Part shown: one piece after another, positions 17,362-26,596 of the stretch
Layout of the letters: each line of letters starts with the position of its first letter
Numbering within the stretch: position 1 is the first letter of the stretch
Assembly (NCBI GenBank): GCA_964344055.1
Contig: CAYFLT010000009.1
Coordinates: 17,111-81,110 of the forward strand
Direction: 5' to 3'
DNA length: 64,000 nt
From: OFTM10 sp964344055
GTDB taxonomy: Bacteria > Actinomycetota > Acidimicrobiia > Acidimicrobiales > Aldehydirespiratoraceae
Program-made: the position numbers and the translations under genes
The notes under the pieces: generated by a model
The model's database searches: none
Seen by the model: only the letters and a program-made list of their open reading frames with translations
Told to the model about the DNA's origin: nothing

Positions 17362-18198
17362 TCAGGGGATGAGTGCGGCCAGCTTGTCGAGGATCGGGAG
17401 CAGCTTCTCCGCCGGAGCCGGCGGAAGCCCGAAGACGGCACGATCCAGGCCGCCATCGGCCAGCCGCGCGAGCTCAGATGCGTCGGGCGGTGCCAGGTAC
17501 ATCGAGACCTCGATCTCGTCGCGGGAGCGGCCGGCCTTCTCGCACTCGGCCTCGAGGGTGGGGATCTCGTCGAGGATGTCGCCGTCGCGCCCACCGATCG
17601 GGATCCAGCCATTCCCGTACCGGGCCGCACGACGGGCGCCGTGAGGAGCGCCCCCACCCACATGGATCGGCGGGTGGGGGCGCTGGACCGGCTTGGGGCT
17701 CTGGTGGATCGGCTCGAAATCGACCAGCTCCCCGTGGTACTCCGCCGGCTCGTTCGCCCAGATCGCCTTCATGGCCTCGATCCGCTCCCGCATGAGCTTC
17801 CAGCGGCGGGCCGGGTCCGTGCCGTGGTTGCCCATCTCCTCGAGGTTCCAGCCTCCGCCGATGCCGAAGAGGAACCGACCATTCGACACCTGGTCGAGGC
17901 TGGCGACCTCTTTCGCGGTGTGGATCGGGTCCCGCTGGACCACGAGGCAGATACCCGTGGCGACCTTGAGCGTCGTGGTCGTCGCCGCCATCGCAGTGAG
18001 CGCCACGAACGGATCGAGGGTGTCGTAGTACATCTGCGGGAGATCGGCGCCGCCCGGCCACGGCGATTGACGACTCGCGGGGATGTGGGAGTGCTCGGCC
18101 ACCCAGATCGACTCGAATCCACGCTCCTCGAGCGCGGGACCCAGCTCGGCTGGGGGCATCGCGTAGGCCGTCGGGAAAATGGTGACGCCGTACTTCAT
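17362..18198 (-). CDS. LLM class (F420-type) flavin-dependent oxidoreductase
   Basis: 278-residue luciferase-like monooxygenase fold. N-terminal MKYGVTIFPTAYAM, then GFESIWVAEHSHIP, ATGICLVVQRDPIHTAKEVASLDQVSNGRFLFGIGGGWN (several family blocks). Likely F420H2- or FMN-dependent; the substrate is unknown. ATG at 18196-18198, 10 nt from the smc stop. Its stop is upstream of the palindrome controlling the second DMGDH gene, so it may be transcribed into it. Confidence 0.87.
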   Translation of the reverse strand: MKYGVTIFPTAYAMPPAELGPALEERGFESIWVAEHSHIPASRQSPWPGGADLPQMYYDTLDPFVALTAMAATTTTLKVATGICLVVQRDPIHTAKEVASLDQVSNGRFLFGIGGGWNLEEMGNHGTDPARRWKLMRERIEAMKAIWANEPAEYHGELVDFEPIHQSPKPVQRPHPPIHVGGGAPHGARRAARYGNGWIPIGGRDGDILDEIPTLEAECEKAGRSRDEIEVSMYLAPPDASELARLADGGLDRAVFGLPPAPAEKLLPILDKLAALIP

Positions 18199-18208
18199 GA
18201 CCGGCTCC

Positions 18209-21200
18209 TCACGCCGCGGTGTCCGCGGTCTCGGCCACCTTTTCGCTGACCACGCGGCTGGAGCCGCCCGGCTTCATCGAGACGCCGTAGAGGCAGTCGG
18301 CGGCTTCCATCGTCCGCTTCTGGTGGCTCACCAACAGGAGCTGGGCGTCGGCCCGGAACTCCTCGACCAGCGACAGGAAGCGGTGCAGGTTGACATCGTC
18401 GAGCGCGGCCTCGACCTCGTCCATCACGTAGAAGGGCGACGGGCGGCTGCGGAACACGGCGAACAGGAAGGCGAGGGCAGTGAGCGTTCGTTCACCACCG
18501 GAGAGCAGCGACAGCTTCCGGACGTTCTTGCCCGACGGCTTGGCGCTGATCTCGATCCCGGTGTTGAGGAGATCCTCGGGCGTGGTGAGCGCGATCGACC
18601 CCTGGCCGCCCGGGAAGAGGGTCTCGAACAGCTCGGTGAAGTTGACCGAGACGTCTGCGAACGCCGCCGCGAACACCGAGACGATCTCCTCGTCGATCGA
18701 GGCGATCACCTTCGACAGCTCGCGCCGGGTGGCCCGGATGTCGTCGAGTTGACCCTGCAGGAAGGTGTGGCGCTCCTGGAACGACTGGTACTCCTCGAGT
18801 GCCAACGGGTTGACCGGGCCCATGATGTCGAGCTCGGACTCGAGCTGCTCCACTCGGCGCGCTGGCGCGATGCCGTCGAGCAGTTCGGGGCAAGGTGCGG
18901 AGACGGCGACGTCGGGCGCCAGGTCGTGGTCGGCTCGGAGCCGATCGACGGTGTTCTGCATGCGAGTCCGGAGCTCGGCCTCCTCGACTTCGGCCTTGGC
19001 CGAGGCCGAGCGCATGGCTTCGAGCTTCTTCTCGGCTTCGCTGCGGGAACGTCGCAGATCGTCGAGCCGCCGAGCGATCGCCTGCGCCGCCTCGGACTGG
19101 CGACGCCGGCGCTCCCTGACGTCGCCGAGGCGGTGATCCACGATCGACGCACGGGCGCCGACTGCCTCGGCGAGGCGTTCCAGCACGGCCGCTCGCCGCT
19201 CCAGATCGACGCGCTGCTCTTCGGCTGCGGCCCGCTGATCGGCGTCACGTTCGAGGCGCTCGTCCAGCTCGGCGAGTCTGGTCTGCAGCGAGGTGTGGCG
19301 CTCCTCGAGACCCGCGCTCCGGACCTCGACATCGGAACGCAGCGAGCCCACGACCGACGCCCGCTCTTCGATGTCGGCCCGGGCATCGGCGAGGCGCCGG
19401 CCCTTCTCCAGCGACTCTTCCTCGTCGGCCTCGAGGCCCGGAAGCTGGGACTCGAGTTCCTCGACTCGTGCGGATTCCCGTTCGAGTCGGGTGGACAGCT
19501 CGTCGAAGCGGCTCTGGAGCGCGTCCGCCTCCGTCACGACGTCGCGGCGGTCGGCTTCGGTCCGCTGAAGGGCGTCGGCTGCCGCCGTGAGACCCGAGTC
19601 GATGGCATCGAGCCGCTCGGCCAGTTCCGTTGCACGCGCGGCTCGGCTCCGCAGGTCGCGGCGGCACTCGGTGGTGGCGTCGGCAGCCCGCACACAGCGG
19701 ACCCGGGTGGCCTCGACCTTCTCCTCGGCCTCGGCCAGCGCCGCGCCGGTGGCGCCCGTGCTGCCACCGCCGATCCGCCAACCGGCGGGGCCAAATCGGT
19801 CGCCGTGACGGGTGACCACCACCGCGTCGGGACGTGCGATGGCGGTGTCGGCGGCTGCAGACCAATCCCCGTCGACCACCTGGATGTCGCCGATGAGAAC
19901 GTCGAGCAGTTCGTCGACCCCGGCGGCGGTACCGCGGACGTGATCGCGGACTCGGGGCCCGGTTGCCGGCGGCCGACTCGGTCGGGCTGCGCCCAGGGCG
20001 AGAACCGCGCCGGCCGCATCGCCGGCGTGGAGTTCTCCCAGCGCCTGGCGAGCCGTCCCGGGACTGTCGACCACTACGGCGCCCAGCGCCTCACCCGCTG
20101 CGGCCTCGAACGCCGCTTCCCAGCCCGCCTCCACCGCCACGAGGTCGAGCAGGGTGCCGAGCACTCCCTCCACCTCGGCCAATCGGGCCGCGCCGGAGCG
20201 GGCCCTGGCTTCGTCGAGGGCTAGAGTGAGCGCCTCGGCTCGAGCCACCCACCGGTGGTGTTCGGCCTCTTCGTCGGCCTGGGAAGCCTGGAGCTCCGTG
20301 AGCTGTTGCTCTCCCTCGTGACGCGACGTCTCCGCCGCTTCATGGGCCGCAACCAGGGGCTCCTCCTCGTCGTGGAGCGCCCCGAGGTCTGCACGGCGCT
20401 GGGCGGCGTCGGCCTCCAGGGTCTGCCGACGTCGATCGAGTTCGGTCAGGCGAGCCTGAAGCCGACCCGACTCGCTCGAGCCACGCTCGATGGCAGCTCG
20501 TAGCGCGCCCAGTTCACCGCGCACCTCCGCCGCTTGGCCTGAGGGGACCGGGACGCCATCGCCCCATTCCTCCCGGAATGCCACCCGGTCCGCCGCCAGC
20601 ACCGCCTCCTCCCGAGCCAGGCGTTCGACGTCGGGAGCCAGCACCTCGAGCTCCTCGACCACAGCTGCGAGATCCGTGCGAACCCGCGCCGCTTCCGCCT
20701 CGAGGTTTGCGATCACCGCGCGATCGGCGAACGCCGAGCGATCCCGCTCGACCCCGCGCTGTCGCTCGGTCATCACCGCGGCGAGGCCGCGGCCCCGCTC
20801 CCGCATCGACTCCAGACGCACGAGGGTGTCGCCGAGGTCGTCGCCGCCGTGCTCCGCGAGCTGGCGTTCGTCCGCTCCGACCTCACGGTCGAGCCGGTCG
20901 AGGTCGTGGCGGGTGACCCGCTCCTGTTCGACCCGCGACGAGCGGAACTCGGCGTTGGTGTGGAGCCGGGCCCGGAGATCGGCGATCTCTCGACCCGCGA
21001 GGTGGATGCGGAGCCCAGTGAGCTCTTCGATGAGGTCCCCGTGGCGCCGGGCCGCCTCGGCCTGCTTCTCCAGGGGCCGGAGCTGGCGCCGGACCTCACG
21101 CATGAGATCCTTCACCCGGGTGAGGTCACCGTCGGTGGCGGTGAGCCGCCGCTCGGCACGGTCCTTGCGCTTGCGGAACTTCAGCACGCCGGCCGCTTCT

Positions 21201-21685
21201 TCGATGATCGCCCGGCGCTCCTCCGGGCGGGCGTTGAGGACCGCGTCGATCTGTCCCTGGGACACGATCACGTGCTGCTGACGCCCGACCCCGCCGTCGG
21301 AGAGCAGCTCGGTGATGTCGAGCAGGCGGCACGGGACGCCGTTGATGGCGTACTCGGAGTCGCCACTCCGGAACAGGGTGCGGGTGATCTTCACCTCGCT
21401 GAACTCGACCGGGAGGGTGCGGGAGTGGTTGTCGATCGTGAGGGACACCTCGGCTCGCCCGAGCGCGGGCTTGGCCGCCGTGCCGGCGAAGATGACGTCG
21501 TCCATCTTCCCGGACCGGACTGCGCTTGGTGCCTGGGCACCGAGTACCCACGCGATGGCGTCGACGACGTTGGACTTGCCCGACCCGTTGGGGCCGACCA
21601 CGACGGTGACGCCGGGCTCGAGGTCGATCGACGAAGCGTCGGCGAACGACTTGAAGCCCTTCAGCGTGAGATTCTTCAGATGCAT
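18209..21685 (-). CDS. smc: Chromosome partition protein SMC
   Basis: 1158-residue condensin ATPase. N-terminal Walker A GPNGSGKSNVVDAIAWVLG, long coiled coils, central hinge (about residues 480-640, GVLGTLLDLV and RIGGGSTGATG), then second coil and C-terminal head with signature LLSGGERTLTALAFLFAVF and Walker B FYVMDEVEAALDDVN. Length is normal for bacteria. Its scpA/scpB partners are not in the window. Last of the right-to-left rnc/fpg/smc cluster. Confidence 0.97.
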   Translation of the reverse strand: MHLKNLTLKGFKSFADASSIDLEPGVTVVVGPNGSGKSNVVDAIAWVLGAQAPSAVRSGKMDDVIFAGTAAKPALGRAEVSLTIDNHSRTLPVEFSEVKITRTLFRSGDSEYAINGVPCRLLDITELLSDGGVGRQQHVIVSQGQIDAVLNARPEERRAIIEEAAGVLKFRKRKDRAERRLTATDGDLTRVKDLMREVRRQLRPLEKQAEAARRHGDLIEELTGLRIHLAGREIADLRARLHTNAEFRSSRVEQERVTRHDLDRLDREVGADERQLAEHGGDDLGDTLVRLESMRERGRGLAAVMTERQRGVERDRSAFADRAVIANLEAEAARVRTDLAAVVEELEVLAPDVERLAREEAVLAADRVAFREEWGDGVPVPSGQAAEVRGELGALRAAIERGSSESGRLQARLTELDRRRQTLEADAAQRRADLGALHDEEEPLVAAHEAAETSRHEGEQQLTELQASQADEEAEHHRWVARAEALTLALDEARARSGAARLAEVEGVLGTLLDLVAVEAGWEAAFEAAAGEALGAVVVDSPGTARQALGELHAGDAAGAVLALGAARPSRPPATGPRVRDHVRGTAAGVDELLDVLIGDIQVVDGDWSAAADTAIARPDAVVVTRHGDRFGPAGWRIGGGSTGATGAALAEAEEKVEATRVRCVRAADATTECRRDLRSRAARATELAERLDAIDSGLTAAADALQRTEADRRDVVTEADALQSRFDELSTRLERESARVEELESQLPGLEADEEESLEKGRRLADARADIEERASVVGSLRSDVEVRSAGLEERHTSLQTRLAELDERLERDADQRAAAEEQRVDLERRAAVLERLAEAVGARASIVDHRLGDVRERRRRQSEAAQAIARRLDDLRRSRSEAEKKLEAMRSASAKAEVEEAELRTRMQNTVDRLRADHDLAPDVAVSAPCPELLDGIAPARRVEQLESELDIMGPVNPLALEEYQSFQERHTFLQGQLDDIRATRRELSKVIASIDEEIVSVFAAAFADVSVNFTELFETLFPGGQGSIALTTPEDLLNTGIEISAKPSGKNVRKLSLLSGGERTLTALAFLFAVFRSRPSPFYVMDEVEAALDDVNLHRFLSLVEEFRADAQLLLVSHQKRTMEAADCLYGVSMKPGGSSRVVSEKVAETADTAA

Positions 21686-21757
21686 CGGGTCGAACCTAGC
21701 AACCTGAATTACATCCGTGTAGTCCCCCGCCTGTGGATTCGCTGTGGAAAGTCCGCG

Positions 21758-22591
21758 TCAGACCTGGGTTTCGCAGAAGTACGTCCAGGCGCCACCGAAC
21801 TTCACCCGCTGGATGGGGAGACGGCTGCGCCCGCTCAGCTGACCCTGCTTGCCCCACACCTCGAGGTGGTCGGCGAACTCACCCGGCACGCCGAACGGGT
21901 CCACGAATTCGCGCTCGGGGACCGATGTGCCGCGGTACTTGATGGCGTCGTGGAGTTTGCCGACCAGCGCCCGGTGCAGTCGGCGGATCTCCTGGCTCGA
22001 GAGGGAGTCGCTGATCCGGTCGTAGCGCAGGCCGGCCTCGTAGAGGATCTCGTCGGCGTAGATGTTGCCGATACCGACGACGAAGGAGGGGTCCGTCAGA
22101 AGGGTCTTCAGCTTGACCTGGCGCTGGAGCAGGGCGCGCCCGAACGCGGTCCAGGAAACCGGTTCGTCGACCGGATCCAGGCCGTAGTCGTCGAGCTCGG
22201 GAAGCTCGTCCGCCAGCGCTTCGGAATCGACGACGAACATCTCTGCGGTGCCGTCGGGGTCGACCAACCGCAGCTGGCCGTGCTGGGTGAACGTGATGAT
22301 CACCTCTGTGTCGGCCTCGACGGCGTCCTTGTTGGCGTTGCGCCGGAGTGAGCCTGACGAGCCGAGGTCGACCACCAGCGTGGAGTCGCCGTCGAGAACG
22401 ATCGTGATGTAGAGGCCCTGTCGCTCAACCGAGACGATCTTCATGTCGTCGAGTTGGGCGGTGAACGCCTTGCGGTTCTTGTAGCGACTCAGCACCTTCA
22501 TGCTCGTGGCATCGGCGATCTTCACCTTCTTGCCGACCAGGTCGCGGTCGAGCTCACGCCTGACCGTCTCGACTTCCGGTAGCTCGAACAT
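21758..22591 (-). CDS. Fpg/Nei-family DNA glycosylase homologue lacking Pro2 and the zinc finger
   Basis: 277 residues, placed between rnc and smc as mutM usually is in Actinobacteria. The N-terminus reads MFELPEVETVRREL where catalytic Fpg reads MPELPEV: the nucleophilic Pro2 is Phe, Glu3 is kept. The helix-two-turn-helix is kept (GIGNIYADEILYEAGL). At the C-terminus the four-cysteine zinc finger is reduced to one cysteine (VWGKQGQLSGRS ... YFCETQV). Start ATG 22589-22591 overlaps the rnc stop as TGATG. It may bind DNA lesions without cleaving, or use another residue; activity cannot be assumed. Confidence 0.85.
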   Translation of the reverse strand: MFELPEVETVRRELDRDLVGKKVKIADATSMKVLSRYKNRKAFTAQLDDMKIVSVERQGLYITIVLDGDSTLVVDLGSSGSLRRNANKDAVEADTEVIITFTQHGQLRLVDPDGTAEMFVVDSEALADELPELDDYGLDPVDEPVSWTAFGRALLQRQVKLKTLLTDPSFVVGIGNIYADEILYEAGLRYDRISDSLSSQEIRRLHRALVGKLHDAIKYRGTSVPEREFVDPFGVPGEFADHLEVWGKQGQLSGRSRLPIQRVKFGGAWTYFCETQV

Positions 22592-23286
22592 CAGTTGGCT
22601 CCATCCTCGGCCGATCGAGCGTCGCACGCGGCACGTGCCGCCCTCTGCTCGGCCTCCTTCTTCGAAGTTCCCTCGCCCGAACCCATCGGGCGTCCACCCA
22701 CCTCGACCACCGCGTGGAAGCGCTTGTGATGATCGGGGCCGCTCTCGGTCAGGGTGTAGACGGGCGGCTGATGCCCGTTTTGAGCGGCGATCTCCTGGAG
22801 GCGGGTCTTGTAGTCGGTCTGACCCGGCCGCTCCGCCGCCTCGTCGATTCGGTCCTCGAGGAGGCTGACGATCAGCGATCGAGCCGGATCGAGACCACCA
22901 TCGAGATAGATCGCACCGATCACCGCCTCCACGGCGTCGGCCAGGATCGACCCCTTGTCCCTGCCGCCCGAGACGTCCTCACCTCGGCCGAGGCGGAGTC
23001 CTCGGCCCAGTCCGAGCACCCGTCCGATGTCGGCAAGGGTTCCCGAACTCACGACCGCGGCCCTCGTCTTCGCGAGCTGCCCTTCCGGGAGGTCGGGGAA
23101 ACGGGCGAAGACGTAATCGGTGACCACGAGGCCGAGTACCGCATCGCCGAGGAACTCGAGTCGCTCGTTCGACGGCTCGCCGGGATGCTCCGCACACCAC
23201 GAGCGGTGGGTGAGGGCGCGTTCGAGAAGCCCGGGATCGTCGAACCGGTACCCGAGCCGATCCTCCAGCGAGATCGAGTCCTCCAG
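22591..23286 (-). CDS. rnc: Ribonuclease III, start codon unclear
   Basis: Double-strand RNA endonuclease for rRNA and mRNA processing. The frame carries LEDRLGYRFDDPGLLERALTHR, then the catalytic signature NERLEFLGDAVLGLVV, then ILADAVEAVIGAIYLDGG, and the dsRNA-binding domain (KTRLQEIAAQNGHQPPVY). Between the acpP stop (23317-23319) and the conserved region there is no in-frame ATG, GTG or TTG: only CTG codons at 23311, 23284 and 23266. CTG at 23284-23286 gives a normal-length protein of about 231 residues and is used here provisionally. The GTG at 23125 would delete the active site. Confidence 0.9.
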   Translation of the reverse strand: MEDSISLEDRLGYRFDDPGLLERALTHRSWCAEHPGEPSNERLEFLGDAVLGLVVTDYVFARFPDLPEGQLAKTRAAVVSSGTLADIGRVLGLGRGLRLGRGEDVSGGRDKGSILADAVEAVIGAIYLDGGLDPARSLIVSLLEDRIDEAAERPGQTDYKTRLQEIAAQNGHQPPVYTLTESGPDHHKRFHAVVEVGGRPMGSGEGTSKKEAEQRAARAACDARSAEDGAN

Positions 23287-23316
23287 GGAGGTCGAGGCGG
23301 ATGCGGAAGCCAGGGG

Positions 23317-23607
23317 TCAGCCCAGCTTGGCCACGACGTAGTCGACCGCGTCGCGGACGGTCCGCAGATCCTCGAGATCCTCGTCCTCGATCCGGAATCC
23401 GACGGCACGCTCGGCGAGCTCTTCCTCGATGCCCTCGACGAGTTCGATCAGCGCCAGGCTGTCCGCGTCGAGATCATCGGCGAACGCATCGCCTTCTTTG
23501 ATGTCGGCCGGCTCGATCTCGAGAATCTCCGCCAGACGGTCCTTCACCAGGGCGAGCACCTCGTCGCGGCCGATTGGACCTTGCTCAACGTGGGTTTCTG
23601 CAGGCAC
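23317..23607 (-). CDS. acpP: Acyl carrier protein
   Basis: 96-residue acidic four-helix carrier. Phosphopantetheine serine is in DADSLALIELVEGIEEE (DSL motif). Longer at the C-terminus than the 77-residue E. coli protein. GTG at 23605-23607 has GAGAGG 6 nt upstream and is preferred over TTG at 23611-23613. Sits between plsX and rnc as usual in type II fatty acid gene clusters. Confidence 0.93.
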   Translation of the reverse strand: MPAETHVEQGPIGRDEVLALVKDRLAEILEIEPADIKEGDAFADDLDADSLALIELVEGIEEELAERAVGFRIEDEDLEDLRTVRDAVDYVVAKLG

Positions 23608-23700
23608 GGGCAACCTCTCACTGTCGTCAGAACGCCGAAAAGGGCACGAGAACGAGCGAACCCTACCCGCAGTTGTCGCTTGCGCGCTTGTGAACGGCGA

Positions 23701-24687
23701 TCAGACCGCTGCAGCCGCGGTGAGGTGGTCCACCATCCCCACTTCGACCATCTCCGAGGCGACGCGTATGGCGTTCACCATCGCTCCGGCCGAGCTCGAA
23801 CCGTGGGAGATCACGCAGACACCCTTCACCCCCAGCAGCAAGGCGCCGCCCACGCTGTCGGGGTGGAGTTCGGTGACCATCTCATCGAGCGCCGGACCGA
23901 GGGTGGCGCCGGCCGCTCGGGTCGCGTCGTCGGTGTCGATGGCCACGAGAAGGCGGGTGATGAGCGCCTTCATGGCCCCTTCGAGCGTCTTGAGCGTGAC
24001 GTTGCCGGTGAATCCGTCGGTGACGATGACGTCGACTTCGGGCGTCATCACGTCGCGACCCTCGACATTGCCGATCCATTCAGAGCCGGTGGCTGCTGCC
24101 CAGGCCGGATCACGCAGGACGTCGAATGACTCCTTGACGAACGGACTCCCCTTGCCGGCCTCTTCGCCGATCGAGAGCAGACCCACCTTCGGGGTCTCGA
24201 TACCGAAGCGGTCCCGGGCGTAGACGGCTCCCATGCGGGCGAACTCGACCAACCACTCGGGACGGCACTCGGCGTTCGCGCCGGCATCGAGAAGGGTGGT
24301 GGGCGTGCTCCCGGGAACGGGGATCGGTGTGGCGATGGCCGGTCGGTTGATGCCCTTGATTCGTCCCATTCGCAGGAGGGCCGAGGCCATCGTGGCTCCG
24401 GTGTTGCCCGCCGACACCATGGCCGAGGCTTTCCCGTCGCGGACCGCCTCTGCGGCCCGCACGAGCGAGGAGTCCTTCATCCGGCGCACGCTGGTGCCCG
24501 GTTCGGCGTCCATCGCGATGACCTCGGAAGCCTCGATGATCGGCAGGTCGCCGGTGTCGCCCATCTCGCCGGGACGGCCGACGAGTACGACCGGGACACC
24601 GAGTTCCTCGGTGGCACGCCGCGCGCCGGCGACGATCTCGCCAGGCGCGTTGTCGCCACCCATTGCATCGACCGCGATGGGCAGCAT
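23701..24687 (-). CDS. plsX: Phosphate acyltransferase PlsX
   Basis: 328 residues. Makes acyl-phosphate from acyl-ACP for phospholipid synthesis. N-terminal IAVDAMGGDNAP, then SAGNTGATMASALL, LLDAGAN, GNVEGRDVM, VTDGFTGNVTLKTLEG, all family blocks. Starts at ATG and lies 42 nt after rpmF. The gene downstream is acpP. Confidence 0.96.
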   Translation of the reverse strand: MLPIAVDAMGGDNAPGEIVAGARRATEELGVPVVLVGRPGEMGDTGDLPIIEASEVIAMDAEPGTSVRRMKDSSLVRAAEAVRDGKASAMVSAGNTGATMASALLRMGRIKGINRPAIATPIPVPGSTPTTLLDAGANAECRPEWLVEFARMGAVYARDRFGIETPKVGLLSIGEEAGKGSPFVKESFDVLRDPAWAAATGSEWIGNVEGRDVMTPEVDVIVTDGFTGNVTLKTLEGAMKALITRLLVAIDTDDATRAAGATLGPALDEMVTELHPDSVGGALLLGVKGVCVISHGSSSAGAMVNAIRVASEMVEVGMVDHLTAAAAV

Positions 24688-24729
24688 CAGTTCAGACCCT
24701 CACCACGGTGGCGGAGCCGGGACACAGGA

Positions 24730-24909
24730 TCAGTCGACCTCGATGGCCTGACGACCGGCGTACCAGCCGCAGTTGCCACACGCTCGGTGGGGGCGCTTCG
24801 CCGCACTGCAACGAGGGCAGGTGCTCCGCGCCGTACTGCCCACCCGCCACGCCGACGCCTTGCGGCTCCGGCTCTTGGACTTCGACATCTTCTTCTTCGG
24901 GACGGCCAT
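24730..24909 (-). CDS. rpmF: 50S ribosomal protein L32
   Basis: 59 residues starting MAVPKKKMSKSKSRSRKA, with the zinc-binding C-x2-C...C-x2-C pattern (CPRCS, CGNCG). Start ATG 24907-24909; longer upstream readings are not homologous. Paired with DUF177 (YceD) upstream and plsX downstream as in most bacteria. Confidence 0.96.
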   Translation of the reverse strand: MAVPKKKMSKSKSRSRKASAWRVGSTARSTCPRCSAAKRPHRACGNCGWYAGRQAIEVD

Positions 24910-25023
24910 TGCGCAGTTCCTGTTCGAGGGGGCCCGTTCGGCTGATTCCAGACCCGGATGGGCGATCTTCGGGGTCGGCGACGGCCGACACGACCACTGA
25001 AGGCTAGCGACCACGCGCTCGTT

Positions 25024-25551
25024 TCACTCTTCGAACGTCAGCTCGTCGAGCACCGCCCAGCGAGGATCTCGCTTCGGTTCAGGATCCAGTTTCTCGTCCT
25101 CGTCGGCGTCCTCGAGCGCGGCCCCCGTGGGGAAACGATCCGGCTCCGGACCGGCACAGTCGTCACTACACAGAGGCGACACCGGCAGTGCCAGGAGCGC
25201 CGCCTCCCGCAGCATGGCCGTGAGATCGATCCGCTCGTCCTCGATCGGCCACGTCTCGCCCTCGGTCGGATCCGTCTCGTAGATCTCGTGCACCTCGGCG
25301 ACCAACGGAAGGTCGACCTCCTCGAGACAGCGGCGACACGGACTGCGCGACGTCCCCGACACGCGACCGGTCACCACCACCCCTTCGGTGGCCGCCTCGA
25401 CGACCAGGTCGACATCGATGCGACCGTCGGCCAGCGACATCTCCCCGACCTGGGTGTCGGCGAGGACGAGTTGGGCGGTGACCGGGCGACGGGTGCCGGT
25501 GTGACGGCGCAGCTCGACGAGGTCGACGACGAGCCGGTCCGGGCCGCTCAC
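25024..25551 (-). CDS. DUF177 (YceD) family protein
   Basis: 175 residues, with the central CRRCLEEV motif and acidic C-terminal half. YceD proteins are linked to 23S rRNA/L32 biogenesis and nearly always precede rpmF. GTG start 25549-25551 overlaps the upstream gene's stop by 4 nt. Confidence 0.9.
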   Translation of the reverse strand: MSGPDRLVVDLVELRRHTGTRRPVTAQLVLADTQVGEMSLADGRIDVDLVVEAATEGVVVTGRVSGTSRSPCRRCLEEVDLPLVAEVHEIYETDPTEGETWPIEDERIDLTAMLREAALLALPVSPLCSDDCAGPEPDRFPTGAALEDADEDEKLDPEPKRDPRWAVLDELTFEE

Positions 25552-26123
25552 CCCTGGTCCTGGTCGAAGAAGTCGTCGGGGTCCGGCGGCCCGGCGTCTT
25601 CGGTGGGGGCGACATCCTCACGCTCGGCCCCTTGGAGTCGGGCACGACCGGAGGCAACGGTGCGCATCGTGCGTTCCAGCACGATCTCCATCGCACCGAG
25701 CTTCTGATCGCACCAGTCCTCGGTCTCGAGCTTGAGGCGGCGGGCTTCGTCCTCGGCCTCGGACACGACCCGGCGGGCCCGATCCTCCGCGGCCTTCACG
25801 AGTTCGGTGCGCTGCACCATCTGCTCCGCACGGGCCCGCGATTTGGCGATGATCTGATCGCCTTCCTGCTGCACCCGCGCCAGGAAATCGTCGCGCTCCT
25901 TCAACAACCAGCGCGCCGCTCGGAGCTCCTCGGGCAGGCCCTGGGCCGCGGCCTGGAGAACTGCGAGGAGCTCTTCCTTGTTGATCATCGACGACGCCGA
26001 CAGCGGCATCGGTCGAGCGGCTTCGACCACCTCGATGGCCTGGCGCAACAACGACTCGGCCTGAGGCGCGCGGTACTCCGGCGGAGCCCCCTCGGGCGGC
26101 GGCCCCGCGGCCGGGTCGGTCAC
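25548..26123 (-). CDS. Coiled-coil DivIVA-like protein (SepIVA family)
   Basis: 191 residues, mostly helical and highly charged from about residue 45 to 160. Position between coaD and DUF177/rnc matches mycobacterial SepIVA (Rv2927c), a septation and cell-envelope factor. The N- and C-termini are low-complexity Pro/Glu/Asp. Overlaps coaD by 4 nt and DUF177 by 4 nt. Assignment rests on synteny and coiled-coil character. Confidence 0.8.
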   Translation of the reverse strand: MTDPAAGPPPEGAPPEYRAPQAESLLRQAIEVVEAARPMPLSASSMINKEELLAVLQAAAQGLPEELRAARWLLKERDDFLARVQQEGDQIIAKSRARAEQMVQRTELVKAAEDRARRVVSEAEDEARRLKLETEDWCDQKLGAMEIVLERTMRTVASGRARLQGAEREDVAPTEDAGPPDPDDFFDQDQG

Positions 26124-26596
26124 GCGAAGTGTTCCTTTATCCGCCGGGCCACCGGCTCGGGCACCATCGAGGAGACGTCGCCGCCGAACTGGGCGATCTC
26201 CCGGATGAACTTCGAGGCGAGGAACGAGCTCTTGGACGCGGAGGGGATGAAGAGGGTGTGGACGCCGGACACGGCGTTGTTCATCTGAGCCATCTGGAGC
26301 TCGTTCTCGAAGTCCGAGACCGCTCGCAGGCCCTTGATGATGAAGTCGGCACCGATCTCCTGGGCGAGGTCCACCACCAGCGAGGAGAACATCGTGACCG
26401 ACACGTTCGGGAGGTGGGCGACACTCTCGTTGAGCATGTCCTCACGATCCCCGAGGCCAAAGGTGCCACCTCCCTTCTGGGGATTGCGCATCGCTGCCAC
26501 GACCACCTCGTCGAACAGCGACGAGGCCGTCTCGATGATCTCGATGTGCCCATTGTGAACGGGATCGAAAGAACCGGGATAGAGGACGCGCGTCAC
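26120..26596 (-). CDS. coaD: Phosphopantetheine adenylyltransferase
   Basis: 158 residues; penultimate step of CoA synthesis. Nucleotidyltransferase motif HNGH at residues 14-17 in YPGSFDPVHNGHIEII, then KGLRAVSDFENELQMAQMN and SSFLASKFIREIAQFGGD. Start overlaps rsmD stop by 4 nt. Confidence 0.97.
   Translation of the reverse strand: MTRVLYPGSFDPVHNGHIEIIETASSLFDEVVVAAMRNPQKGGGTFGLGDREDMLNESVAHLPNVSVTMFSSLVVDLAQEIGADFIIKGLRAVSDFENELQMAQMNNAVSGVHTLFIPSASKSSFLASKFIREIAQFGGDVSSMVPEPVARRIKEHFA

Noticed and set aside
18179..20224. 681-codon open frame on the plus strand
   Set aside because: Antisense to smc, low-information composition; the smc frame carries all Walker and signature motifs.
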